Assembly: GCF_016595235.1 (NCBI RefSeq)
Contig: NZ_JAENHL010000006.1
Coordinates: 62,001-126,000, forward strand
Source: Taklimakanibacter albus
Lineage (GTDB): Bacteria; Pseudomonadota; Alphaproteobacteria; Rhizobiales; Aestuariivirgaceae
Length of the DNA stretch: 64,000 nucleotides
Reading direction: 5' to 3'
This document shows positions 26,003 to 34,385 of the stretch, piece by piece (the stretch's first letter is position 1; each line of letters opens with the position of its first letter). A model generated the notes under the pieces. The model ran no database searches and was not told the origin of the DNA. It saw only the letters and a program-made list of their open reading frames with translations. The position numbers and the translations under genes are program-made.

Positions 26003-27580
26003 TCACTTGGTGGTCTGATAGTAGAATACCAGATCGCTGTTGGGACCGGAAAAGAAACCCTTCACATTCTTGCGCATCACCGTCTGCTCGCTCTCTTGGA
26101 ACATGTTGAGGAACGGTCCGGTCGTCTGCAGCTTGGTTTGCAGGTCGAGATACTGCTGCTTGCGCTTCTCGGCGTCGCTTTCCTTGAGCGCCGCCTTGGT
26201 CTCCGCCATGATCTCGGGGATATCCCAGGCATTGCGCCAGGCCAGCGGCTTCGAGGCCGAGCTGTCGCTGTTGTCCGGATTATTGGCGAAGCTGTCGGCA
26301 TTGGCATTGGGGTCGAGATAGTCCGGGCCCCAATACATGTAGATCATCTCATGCTGGCGGGCGCGGTATTTGGTCAGGGCCTGTTTGACCTCGGCCGAGT
26401 TGATGGTCACCTTGACGCCGGCCTCGGCGAAGGTCGACTGGATCGACTGCGCGATGCCGGTGAAAGGCTGGGTATTGCCGGTGTCGAGCTGGATGTCGAA
26501 CCCGTTGGGATAGCCGGCCTCGGCGAGGAGCGCCTTCGCCTTGGCGGTATCGAGCTTGTACGGATTGTTCTCGAGCGATGCATAGAAGCCGGCCGGCCAG
26601 AAGGCCTGATGAACCAGCATCTGGCCCTTGAGGAACGAGTCGGCCATGCCCTGATAGTCGATCAGCCAGCGCAGCGCCTCCTGCACCTTCGGGTTCTTCA
26701 GCTTGTCGTTCTTCTGGTTGAGGCCGAGATAATAGACCGTCGCCTTGGGAAAGGTCTCGACGACGAGGTCCGTATTGCCGGCGATGCCCTTGATTTGGTC
26801 GGGTGTGAGATTGCGGGCGATGTCGATATCGCCCTTCTCGACCAGAAGCCGCTGCGTGGCGCCTTCAGGAACGTGGCGGACGATCACGCGCTGGAGCTTG
26901 GGCGCGCCCAGCCTGAAATCGGGATTGGCTTCCAGGACGACCGAATCGTTGGCCTTCCACGACCGCATCCGATAGGCGCCGGATCCGGCCGAGTTCGTCT
27001 TCAGCCAGTCATGGCCGAGATCGCCGTTCTTCTCATGCGCCAGCGCCTCCTTCTTGTCGACGATTGAGGAGGTGACCGTGCTCATCAGGTTGAGGATATA
27101 GGTCGGCGCATATTTCTCGTTGATGGTCAGCTGCACGGTTGCCGGATCGACGGCCTTCGCCATCTCCTTGACGTTCTCCGGAGTCCAGCCCAGCCCCTGA
27201 AGGAGATAAGCGGGCGTCAGATTGAGCAGGATCACCCGCTGCAGCGAAAAGGCGACGTCGTCGGCGGTCAGCGGATTGCCCGAGTGGAATTTGAGATTGG
27301 GCTTGAGCTTGAAGGTGAAGGTCTTGCCGTCCTCGGAGACCGACCAGCTTTCCGCCGCCTTCGGCACCAGGGTCTTCATGTCGCCGATCTCGAGGCCCAT
27401 GAGCCGGTCATAGACATTGACGGCGACTTCGGAATTGGACAGCTCGTAGATTTCAGCGGGGTCCATCGTCACCATGTCGTCGATGGCCTTGGCGATGACG
27501 AGCGTGTTGGCGGGGGTCTCGGCGAGCACCGGCGTCGAAAGCAGCGTCGCCAGGCACACTCCCATAAGCAGTCGTTTCAT
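26003..27580 (-). CDS. Family 5 peptide/nickel-type ABC substrate-binding protein
   Basis: A 525-residue periplasmic protein. Signal peptide MKRLLMGVCLATLLSTPVLA is followed by the SBP_bac_5 pattern TLVIAKAIDDMVTMDPAEIY and LVPKAAESWSVSEDGKTFTF. YLGLNQKNDKLKNPKVQEAL (about residues 288-307) lies in the ligand-binding lobe. It is second in the operon after the M81 metallopeptidase, 31 bases downstream. Family members bind peptides, opines, glutathione or sugars; the ligand here cannot be assigned. Confidence 0.9.
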   Translation of the reverse strand: MKRLLMGVCLATLLSTPVLAETPANTLVIAKAIDDMVTMDPAEIYELSNSEVAVNVYDRLMGLEIGDMKTLVPKAAESWSVSEDGKTFTFKLKPNLKFHSGNPLTADDVAFSLQRVILLNLTPAYLLQGLGWTPENVKEMAKAVDPATVQLTINEKYAPTYILNLMSTVTSSIVDKKEALAHEKNGDLGHDWLKTNSAGSGAYRMRSWKANDSVVLEANPDFRLGAPKLQRVIVRHVPEGATQRLLVEKGDIDIARNLTPDQIKGIAGNTDLVVETFPKATVYYLGLNQKNDKLKNPKVQEALRWLIDYQGMADSFLKGQMLVHQAFWPAGFYASLENNPYKLDTAKAKALLAEAGYPNGFDIQLDTGNTQPFTGIAQSIQSTFAEAGVKVTINSAEVKQALTKYRARQHEMIYMYWGPDYLDPNANADSFANNPDNSDSSASKPLAWRNAWDIPEIMAETKAALKESDAEKRKQQYLDLQTKLQTTGPFLNMFQESEQTVMRKNVKGFFSGPNSDLVFYYQTTK

Positions 27581-27610
27581 GCGTCTCTCCCTTGGTGTTT
27601 TATGAGTTGT

Positions 27611-29119
27611 TCATGCCGCGGCAAGTCCGGTCGGGGTCTTGCGCACGCCCGGACGCAGGTTCTTGTAGGTAACCTGTTCGTTCCGGGAAAAATTGGCGCC
27701 GGGCGACTCGACCATGATGATCTCACGGGCGATCGGTGCGAAATCGGCGCGGAAATGGATCGTGCTCTTGAGCGCCACGACCGACTGCTCTTTCGGCTCG
27801 ATGCCGACGGCGCGCAGCAGATCCTGATCGAGGCATTGATAGCGGATGCTGGCCACGGCGACATGCACATCCGATTTCTCATCGAGAATGCGCAGCCTTG
27901 CCATGGGACCGAGATCGACCGCGACACCGCCGAGAATGGGGCCGTGGCAGGTGAAGGCGCCGTCGGACAGCGCTTCGACCCGCACCCGCGCCGCATAGGG
28001 GGCGGGGTCGTAGCCATAACGTCCACCCAGCCGGACATCGATCTCGGCGCCGATGCCGGCATCATGCGCCGCCTTGGCTGTCTCGGGGTCCCAGAGCAGG
28101 CCCAGCACGCTGTCGCGCAGGCCGCCATCGACCATGGCCTTCAGCAGACCGATCGTATCCGACGTGCCGCCCGCGCCTGGATTGTCCTGAATGTCGGCGA
28201 GCACGATCGGTGCTCCCTTGCGGCCGTCGCGGGCCGCCCGGCCGACGGCTTCACTGGCCGCGAGCATCGGCAGCTCGAAGCGGTTCTCGGCGGCGAGCAG
28301 CCGGGCGAAATGCTGATCGGCCGCCGCCGCCACCGCGGTCTCGTCGGTCCCATAGGCGACGAGCGCCGGACCGCATTCACGGATATCAGCGGGCGGAAAG
28401 CCGGTGGCGAAGTCGATATTGGCGACCGCGCCCTTCGCGCCTGCCGGCAGGCCGGCATACAGGCTCTTGCAGGGCTCAAAGTCGGTGCCTTGCGCGGCGA
28501 GCGGCACGAGGAACGGCGCCTTGCGCAGCGCCTTCGCCAGCGGCTTTCCATGCGCGAGACGCTGCTGCAGGAGAGCGAAGGCGCGCTGCCCGGTTTCGAT
28601 CATGTCGATATGCGGATAGGTACGATAGAGCGCGATGCCGTCCGACAGGGCGACCATCGCCTCGGTGACATTGGCATGCATGTCGAGGCTGACGATGATC
28701 GGCATGTCCGGTCCGGTGACCTCGCGGATGCGCCGCAGCAATTCGCCCTCGCCATCCTCGAAGGACTGCACGACCATCGCGCCATGCAGGTCGAGATAGA
28801 TCGCATCGAGCCCGCCAGCCGCCGCGATACCATCGCAGATGACGGTGGCGACGCGCTCGAAGGCATCATCGGCGACGAAGCTGCACGGTTCGGCCGCGCA
28901 CCAGATCAGCGGCACGAAATCGTAGGTCGAGCGGGCCGCATTGATGAAACCGCCGATCGGGATGGCGAGGGGAGGGAACACCTCCAGGATCGCCGCACCG
29001 GTGGTCATCTCCGGCCAGCCATCGGCGCGCACGAAATCGTCATAGGAGGCGCCGAAGGGCGCGAAAGTATTGGTTTCATGTTGGAAACCGGCAATGGCTA
29101 TGCGGGGACGGGCCGTCAT
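27611..29119 (-). CDS. M81 family metallopeptidase (MlrC-like, DUF1485)
   Basis: A 502-residue protein of peptidase family M81, named after microcystinase C, which cleaves short linear peptides. RIAIAGFQHETNTFAPFGAS at the N-terminus holds the hallmark HETNTF. IYLDLHGAMVVQSFEDGEGE and VSLDMHANVTEAM supply probable zinc ligands, and VLADIQDNPGAGGTSDT is the C-terminal domain marker. The start ATG 29119 leaves site B 63 bp upstream; an upstream in-frame start at 29155 adds 12 residues of no family similarity. It leads an operon with a complete peptide-type importer, suggesting that an imported peptide-like compound is its substrate. Confidence 0.88.
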   Translation of the reverse strand: MTARPRIAIAGFQHETNTFAPFGASYDDFVRADGWPEMTTGAAILEVFPPLAIPIGGFINAARSTYDFVPLIWCAAEPCSFVADDAFERVATVICDGIAAAGGLDAIYLDLHGAMVVQSFEDGEGELLRRIREVTGPDMPIIVSLDMHANVTEAMVALSDGIALYRTYPHIDMIETGQRAFALLQQRLAHGKPLAKALRKAPFLVPLAAQGTDFEPCKSLYAGLPAGAKGAVANIDFATGFPPADIRECGPALVAYGTDETAVAAAADQHFARLLAAENRFELPMLAASEAVGRAARDGRKGAPIVLADIQDNPGAGGTSDTIGLLKAMVDGGLRDSVLGLLWDPETAKAAHDAGIGAEIDVRLGGRYGYDPAPYAARVRVEALSDGAFTCHGPILGGVAVDLGPMARLRILDEKSDVHVAVASIRYQCLDQDLLRAVGIEPKEQSVVALKSTIHFRADFAPIAREIIMVESPGANFSRNEQVTYKNLRPGVRKTPTGLAAA

Positions 29120-29182
29120 GGGTGGGCAGACCTCATCGGGGGTGTTCGAGTGCAACGCCGGGACATCACCAAACTAAAATAT

Positions 29183-29200
29183 GAATATGATGTCAATATT
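29183..29200 (-). promoter_or_regulatory. Shared regulon site B, upstream of M81/peptide importer operon
   Basis: On the minus strand AATATTGACATCATATTC, 63 bp before the M81 start, differing from the other copies at two positions. It keeps the TGA-NN-TCA core with TTGACA in the sense direction of the operon. It lies in the 116-bp gap after the GNAT stop at 29236. Confidence 0.7.
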
Positions 29201-29235
29201 AATTTCTGCCGAAATTTTATGCGCGGCCACGCGGC

Positions 29236-29703
29236 TCATGGTTCGCAGATATTGAGATCGTAGCGCAGATAATCCATCCGCTTGGCCACCCTCTCATAGA
29301 GGCGCTGGGCGGTGAGATTATCGGGCTGCGTCATCCAGAAGATCTTGAACCAGCCGGCTTTGCGGCCAAGCTCGCGCAGATGCTCGATCATCGCTTGGGC
29401 CGCACCTTGGCCCCGCGCCTCGGCGCGCACGAAAATGTCCTGCAGGTAACAAGCATCGCCGCGGCTCCAGGTGAAAGGGAAGGTGAGGAACAGGGTGAAG
29501 CCGACCGGTCGGCCGTTGCCGGCGCCGGCGACGATGCATTGCAACGGATTGGCCGGGTCGAGAATGCGGGCCCAGTTGGCTTCGCCCATTGCATGATTGC
29601 CGGGCTCGCCGGGCGCCAGAGCCACGAAGTCTCGCCACATTTCCAGGAAGGCCGGCTTGTCCGCCGGCACGGCGGGACGGATATGGATTGCGCGATCACT
29701 CAT
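29236..29703 (-). CDS. GNAT-family N-acetyltransferase
   Basis: A 155-residue GNAT enzyme. YLQDIFVRAEARGQGAAQAM (about residues 85-105) carries the acetyl-CoA loop ARGQGA, and NLTAQRLYERVAKRMDYLRY is the C-terminal tyrosine-containing motif. It is the last gene of the long leftward operon that begins at 39152, starting 3 bases after the MaoC gene. It probably modifies the amine part of the substrate or an intermediate, but no specificity is visible. Confidence 0.82.
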   Translation of the reverse strand: MSDRAIHIRPAVPADKPAFLEMWRDFVALAPGEPGNHAMGEANWARILDPANPLQCIVAGAGNGRPVGFTLFLTFPFTWSRGDACYLQDIFVRAEARGQGAAQAMIEHLRELGRKAGWFKIFWMTQPDNLTAQRLYERVAKRMDYLRYDLNICEP

Positions 29704-29706
29704 GGA

Positions 29707-30096
29707 TCAACCTCTGCTGACGATGGATGCGGTGGCGGACAATACGGGCTCGCCGTCCGCACGGGTGAGTTCGAGAACGAGATCGGCAATGCTGCCGTCC
29801 CCAGCCGGCGTCATGGCGAGGCAGCGCGCCGTCAGCACATCGCCGGGCCAGACCGGGCTTCGGAAGCGCACCGCGTAGCGGCGCACCGCGCCCGGACCGA
29901 ACCAGCGCGTGAGCGCCGACGCGAGAAGGCCCGCCGACAGCATGCCATGCGCCATGACATCCGGCAGGCCCGCGGCGGCCGCAAAGGCGTGGTCGTGATG
30001 GAGCGGATTGAAATCACCCGAGGCGCCGGCATAACGCACGAGATCGGTGCGGGTCAGCGGCCCGTAGATGACCGGTTCCGGAAGCGCCGCGGTCAT
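29707..30096 (-). CDS. MaoC-family hydratase, catalytic hotdog subunit
   Basis: A 129-residue single hotdog domain. TRTDLVRYAGASGDFNPLHH (about residues 15-34) contains the hydratase-2 motif with catalytic Asp and His (GDFNPLHHD), and VMAHGMLSAGLL follows. It should hydrate a 2-enoyl-CoA to a 3-hydroxyacyl-CoA, working as a heterodimer with the preceding MaoC-N-like protein, as in mycobacterial HadAB-type and ChsH1/ChsH2 pairs. The start ATG 30096 overlaps the partner stop by 4 bases. Confidence 0.85.
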   Translation of the reverse strand: MTAALPEPVIYGPLTRTDLVRYAGASGDFNPLHHDHAFAAAAGLPDVMAHGMLSAGLLASALTRWFGPGAVRRYAVRFRSPVWPGDVLTARCLAMTPAGDGSIADLVLELTRADGEPVLSATASIVSRG

Positions 30097-30503
30097 GCCG
30101 CACCTTTTTCGATGGTGGTCATGGTTTCGCGACAGACGATGCGGCCGCTCGCCGCCGAGCGGTACTCGACCTCGGCGGTGATGATCCGCATCGTACCGCC
30201 GCGCTTGCCGGCCTTGAGCGTGTCGCCGGTCAGCCGGGCCCGGCATTTGAGGAGGTCGCCGGCGATGATGGGTTCGAGATAATCATAGGCCTGCTCGCCA
30301 TGCACGGTGCTCGACCGGTCGAGCGCCAGCACGTCGGTGATCAGGTGCTCGACGAAACCCGCCGCTGCGACCACGGGAAAAGTCGGCGGCGCGATCTCCG
30401 TGTCATCCGCATGAATGTCGTGAACGGCGCGGGCGAATTCCCGTACCTTGCCTGCCTCGACGCGGAAATCCCATTCCGCGATGGTCTCGCCGATTTTGCT
30501 CAT
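30093..30503 (-). CDS. MaoC N-terminal-type hotdog protein (hydratase partner subunit)
   Basis: A 136-residue hotdog protein of the FAS1-type dehydratase/MaoC_dehydrat_N family. EFARAVHDIHADDTEIAPPT and FPVVAAAGFVEHLI replace the catalytic GDxNPLH motif, and VHGEQAYDYLEPIIAGDLLK is the dimer region. It probably binds the acyl-CoA while the next gene product supplies catalysis. It overlaps the PotC-like permease upstream and the MaoC gene downstream by 4 bases each. Confidence 0.8.
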   Translation of the reverse strand: MSKIGETIAEWDFRVEAGKVREFARAVHDIHADDTEIAPPTFPVVAAAGFVEHLITDVLALDRSSTVHGEQAYDYLEPIIAGDLLKCRARLTGDTLKAGKRGGTMRIITAEVEYRSAASGRIVCRETMTTIEKGAA

Positions 30504-31306
30504 GTTGCCTCGCTTGCAAACAGTTTAGCACGCGGCCGCACGATGAGGAGCAGGGCCAGGGCCAGAAGGTTGAATGCGATCAGGAGCGTCGCGACCGCCG
30601 TGATGGTTGGGTTCACCTGCAGCATGAGCTCGGCGAACATGCGCTTGGGGATCGTCACATGCGTGCCCGAAACGAAGAGCGTGACGACGACTTCATCGAA
30701 ACTGATGACGAAGGAGAATATCCAGGCGGCTGCCGCGCTCGGCGCCAGGTTGGGCAGCACGATCCGCGTCAGGATCTGCCATTGCGAGGCGCCGAGCGTG
30801 GCGGCGACCTGCTCGATGCGGATGTCGAAGCCGCGGATCGCCGCTTGCATGATCAGCACGACATAGGGTGCCGCGAGAAGGGTGTGGCCGAGAACCAGGC
30901 CGAAAAACGAGCCGAGCAGACCGATGCGGGCGAGGAAGATGTAGAGCGCCACGGCGACGATGATCGAGGGCATGATGGCCGGCGCCATGAAATTGGCCTC
31001 GATGATGCGTTTGCCGCGAAAGTTGCCGCGCACCAGCACATAGGCGGCGCTGGTGCCGCAAGCCAGTGCCGCCGTGCTGGACAAGGTGGCGAGCAGCAGG
31101 GAGTTCTTGCCGGCGTCGATCCAGATTGCATTGCCGAGCAGGTTCTCGTACCAGCGCAGCGAGAATCCGGGCGGCGGGAAAGCCAGCGACTGGGCGCTCG
31201 AGAACGACATCGGTGCCACGATCAGCACCGGCAGCACCAGGAAGACCAGCACCGCGATGGCCAGGATAGCGAGCCATGCGCGCGCGAATCGCGATCTGTC
31301 CGTCAT
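30500..31306 (-). CDS. Spermidine/putrescine-type ABC permease (PotC-like)
   Basis: A 268-residue permease of the PotC/YdcV family with about six hydrophobic segments (for example WLAILAIAVLVFLVLPVLIV near the N-terminus). The EAA loop IEQVAATLGASQWQILTRIV is at about residues 160-180, and SFDEVVVTLFVSGTHVTIPK is a marker of the PotC group. The start ATG 31306 overlaps the PotB-like stop; an extension to 31327 is possible but unlikely. Confidence 0.88.
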   Translation of the reverse strand: MTDRSRFARAWLAILAIAVLVFLVLPVLIVAPMSFSSAQSLAFPPPGFSLRWYENLLGNAIWIDAGKNSLLLATLSSTAALACGTSAAYVLVRGNFRGKRIIEANFMAPAIMPSIIVAVALYIFLARIGLLGSFFGLVLGHTLLAAPYVVLIMQAAIRGFDIRIEQVAATLGASQWQILTRIVLPNLAPSAAAAWIFSFVISFDEVVVTLFVSGTHVTIPKRMFAELMLQVNPTITAVATLLIAFNLLALALLLIVRPRAKLFASEAT

Positions 31307-32184
31307 GCGCCGCGCTCCCTGAGCCACTGATAGACGCTGTAGAGAGAAAGCGTCACCGCCATCAGCACCACCGACACCACGGCGGCCATCTCCCAGCGGG
31401 CGAAGCGGTTGACCAGCAGGTCCATCATGTTGGCGACGAGCGGCACGCGGCCGCCGCCCAGCACCGCCGGCGTGATGTAGAAGCCGAGGCTGAGTATGAA
31501 GACGAAGATCGCCGATGCGGCGAGCGTGGGAAGCGTCAGCGGAAAGAATATCTGCCAGAAGATGCGGGTGGGGCCGGCGCCGAGTGTCTGGGCGACCTGC
31601 AGGAGGCGGCGGTCTATCCTGACCATGGCGGCGTAGAGCGGCAGGACCAGGAAAGGCAGCAGCACGTTCGTCATGCCGATCAATATGCCGAGTTCGTTAT
31701 AAAGAAATTCGACCGGGCGGGTGGTCAGGCCGAGCGCCTGCAGCGTCCGGTTCACCAGCCCGCCATTGCCGAGGATGACGATCCAGGCATAGGTGCGCAC
31801 CAGGATCGACACCCAGAAGGTCATGACGATGAAAGCAAGAACGACCGCCTGAAGGCGGGGTCTGAGCCGGCTCGTCCAATAAGCCAGAGGGTAGCCGAGC
31901 AAAGCGGTCAGCAGCGTCACTTCCAGGGCCATCACCAGCGTACGCCAGATGATGCGCGTATAAGCGGCGGACTGCGCGAATTCCTGGAAATGGGCGCCCG
32001 TCAGCGCGCCGGTTGCCGGGTCGCTGACGGACCACAAGGCTGTATTGAGCAGCGGCACGTCGAAGAAGATGCCGGTGAGCAAGGCGAGCGGCGCCAGCAG
32101 CAGGACGAGGTCCCACCGCACGCGCCGGCGCCGCGGGCTGATATCACCCGCGGCGCGGCCGAGCATAGCGGCAGCATCGGACAT
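31303..32184 (-). CDS. Spermidine/putrescine-type ABC permease (PotB-like)
   Basis: A 293-residue permease with about six membrane helices. VRWDLVLLLAPLALLTGIFF opens the first helix, NELGILIGMTNVLLPFLVLP is the conserved helix pair, and RRLLQVAQTLGAGPTRIFWQ is the EAA coupling loop (about residues 193-212). It forms the channel with the PotC-like subunit and follows the binding-protein gene by 18 bases. Confidence 0.88.
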   Translation of the reverse strand: MSDAAAMLGRAAGDISPRRRRVRWDLVLLLAPLALLTGIFFDVPLLNTALWSVSDPATGALTGAHFQEFAQSAAYTRIIWRTLVMALEVTLLTALLGYPLAYWTSRLRPRLQAVVLAFIVMTFWVSILVRTYAWIVILGNGGLVNRTLQALGLTTRPVEFLYNELGILIGMTNVLLPFLVLPLYAAMVRIDRRLLQVAQTLGAGPTRIFWQIFFPLTLPTLAASAIFVFILSLGFYITPAVLGGGRVPLVANMMDLLVNRFARWEMAAVVSVVLMAVTLSLYSVYQWLRERGA

Positions 32185-32202
32185 AGGTGCGGCTTTCGTT
32201 TC

Positions 32203-33228
32203 TCACTGGAGCAGTTTGAACTCGTTCCAGCGCTTTTCGACTTCCTTGGCGTTGTCGAACCACCATTGGCCGTTGCTCAGCCACTGCACCTTCTTGTTTT
32301 CTGCCGAGGTCGGGAAGGTCTTCTGCATTTCCGGAGTCACGATCTTTTCGAGCTCCGGGCTGGCGCCCGGATAGGGCAGGAAGCTGACCAGGCATTTCTG
32401 CTTCTCGGCATTCGTCTGGGCGCGCAGCCACGCATAGAGCATCTCGCGCTGCTCGTCGGAAATGCCCTTGGCGACGACCCACCAGGAGATGTCGAGCATG
32501 CCCTGATTGTAGGTCGCCGTGACACCGTCCTGGCCGAGCACGCGGCCCGACCAGGCTATGGCATACTGGGCTTCGTTGTCCTTCAGGAGCTGGGCCGGCT
32601 GGGCACCGGACTGCCACCAGATCGTATCCTTCTTCACCCGCTCCAGCGTCTTGAAGGCGCGGTCGAGATCGACGCCTTTGCTGACCTCTTCCGGTGTCAT
32701 GCCGTCGCCCATGGCGGCGAAGGCGAGAACGAATTCCGGATAGTCGGGCAGCGCCCGCTTGCCGGGGAATTTCTCGGTGTCGAAAAAGTCGACGAAGTTC
32801 TGCGGCGCCTTGGCGTCACTGCGCCAGGCCATGATGGTGGAGTAATAGCTGGCGCCGAACCCGTTCGGATTCTTGGCTTCGTCGAACATCGGCTCCGGAT
32901 TGAGCTTTGCCCAATCGATCGGCTCGAGCAGGCCCTCCGCCGCCAGGCGGTACATGTCGCCGGTGGAGCCGTCGGTGACCGTGTTGACGATCACGCCCGA
33001 CTTGGCCTGCGCGGCGATCTTGGCATAACCGCCGGGTGTCTCGCTGATCACCTTGATGCCGGCATCCTTGAGGAGTTGCTCGTTGATGCATTTGTCGAGC
33101 GAGTCGCCGTATTCTCCGCCCGCCGTCATCACATGCAGCTCTTTGGCCTGCTGTGCCCAGGCGGCGCCGGTCGTCGCCGCAAGGAAGATCGTGCATGCAA
33201 GCGACATGTTACCCAGTATCTTCTTCAT
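32203..33228 (-). CDS. Spermidine/putrescine-type ABC substrate-binding protein
   Basis: A 341-residue periplasmic protein of the PotD/family 1 extracellular-binding group. Signal peptide ILGNMSLACTIFLAATTGAA ends before QQAKELHVMTAGGEYGDSLD. KVISETPGGYAKIAAQAKSG and NTVTDGSTGDMYRLAAEGLL are typical of the family. ATG 33228 is preceded by AAGGGGATG; an upstream start at 33273 would precede the signal. Relatives bind polyamines, opines, phosphonates or iron, so the ligand is open. Confidence 0.88.
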   Translation of the reverse strand: MKKILGNMSLACTIFLAATTGAAWAQQAKELHVMTAGGEYGDSLDKCINEQLLKDAGIKVISETPGGYAKIAAQAKSGVIVNTVTDGSTGDMYRLAAEGLLEPIDWAKLNPEPMFDEAKNPNGFGASYYSTIMAWRSDAKAPQNFVDFFDTEKFPGKRALPDYPEFVLAFAAMGDGMTPEEVSKGVDLDRAFKTLERVKKDTIWWQSGAQPAQLLKDNEAQYAIAWSGRVLGQDGVTATYNQGMLDISWWVVAKGISDEQREMLYAWLRAQTNAEKQKCLVSFLPYPGASPELEKIVTPEMQKTFPTSAENKKVQWLSNGQWWFDNAKEVEKRWNEFKLLQ

Positions 33229-33288
33229 GACATCCCCTTTCGTTTTGGATTGATGATCTGTCTTCACGCTCATCGCCCGCTCACTCCC

Positions 33289-34350
33289 TCAGTGGAGGGT
33301 GGGCGCTCCTCCTTCCTCCGGCAGCAGCCAGACGCATTCCGGATCCCACGACAGCCATACGGCCGATCCTTCGGCGAGACGGCGGCGCGCCCCGGCAATA
33401 TTCACGGTGAAGCTGCGGCTGCTGTCGGTGTCGACGATGTAGCGGGCGATCTCGCCCAGAAACACGACCTCACGGATCGTGCCGCGGACAAAGCCGCTAT
33501 CGGCATCGGCGCGAATATCCTCGGGGCGCAGCAGGCCGCAAACCTGCCGGCCCAGCCGGCCGGCGGAGGTGCGGCAGGGAAAGTCTCCGCTCGTGCCCCG
33601 GATTGCATTCGGCTGCTCCAGGCGGCCTTCGAGGAAATTGGCGAGACCGAGAAAGCCTGCGGCGAAGCGGGTCTTCGGACGGTGATAGAGCTCATCCGGC
33701 GTGCCGATCTGTTCGACCCGGCCATTGGCCAGGAGCACGATGTGATCCGAAAGCGACATCGCCTCTTCCTGATCGTGGGTGACCATGATGGTGGTGATGC
33801 CGAGGCTACGCTGCAGCGCCTTGATCTCGGAGCGCACTTCCTCGCGCAGCTTGCGGTCGAGGGCGGCGAGGGGTTCGTCGAGGAGCAGGATGTCCGGCTT
33901 GAAGACGATGGCGCGCGCCAGCGCCACGCGCTGCTGCTGCCCGCCCGACAGCTGATGCGGACGCCGTGACTCGAACCCGGTCAGGCGGACCAGCCGCAGC
34001 GCCTCGCCGACGCGCCGGCTGATGTCGGGTGCCGGCAGGTGGCGGACGCGCAGCGGGAAGGCGATATTGTCGAAGATCGACATATGCGGGAACAGCGCAT
34101 AGCTCTGGAACACCAGACCGACATTGCGCCGGGCGGCCGGAACATGGGTGATCTCCTGGCCGCCGAGCTCGATGCGGCCGGAGGAGGGCGCGGTGATGCC
34201 GGCGATGAGCGACAGCATCGTCGTCTTGCCGGAGCCGCTTGGTCCCAGGATGGTGGTGAAGGCGCCGGAACTGACTGAAAGCGAGATATCGCCGATCGCG
34301 GTCACCGATCCGTAGGCCTTGGAAACGCTGGTGAATGTTACATTCGTCAT
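33289..34350 (-). CDS. Spermidine/putrescine-type ABC ATP-binding protein (PotA-like)
   Basis: A 353-residue ATPase: Walker A GPSGSGKTTMLSLIAGI (about residues 36-52), signature HQLSGGQQQRVALARAI, Walker B ILLLDEPLAALDRKLREEVR, and a C-terminal TOBE-type regulatory domain (about 280-345). It precedes the binding protein in the operon by 60 bases, so the importer order is potA, SBP, potB, potC. Confidence 0.9.
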   Translation of the reverse strand: MTNVTFTSVSKAYGSVTAIGDISLSVSSGAFTTILGPSGSGKTTMLSLIAGITAPSSGRIELGGQEITHVPAARRNVGLVFQSYALFPHMSIFDNIAFPLRVRHLPAPDISRRVGEALRLVRLTGFESRRPHQLSGGQQQRVALARAIVFKPDILLLDEPLAALDRKLREEVRSEIKALQRSLGITTIMVTHDQEEAMSLSDHIVLLANGRVEQIGTPDELYHRPKTRFAAGFLGLANFLEGRLEQPNAIRGTSGDFPCRTSAGRLGRQVCGLLRPEDIRADADSGFVRGTIREVVFLGEIARYIVDTDSSRSFTVNIAGARRRLAEGSAVWLSWDPECVWLLPEEGGAPTLH

Positions 34351-34385
34351 GTCCGCTTCCTTCGCTTGGCGACGCTGTCGCCTGA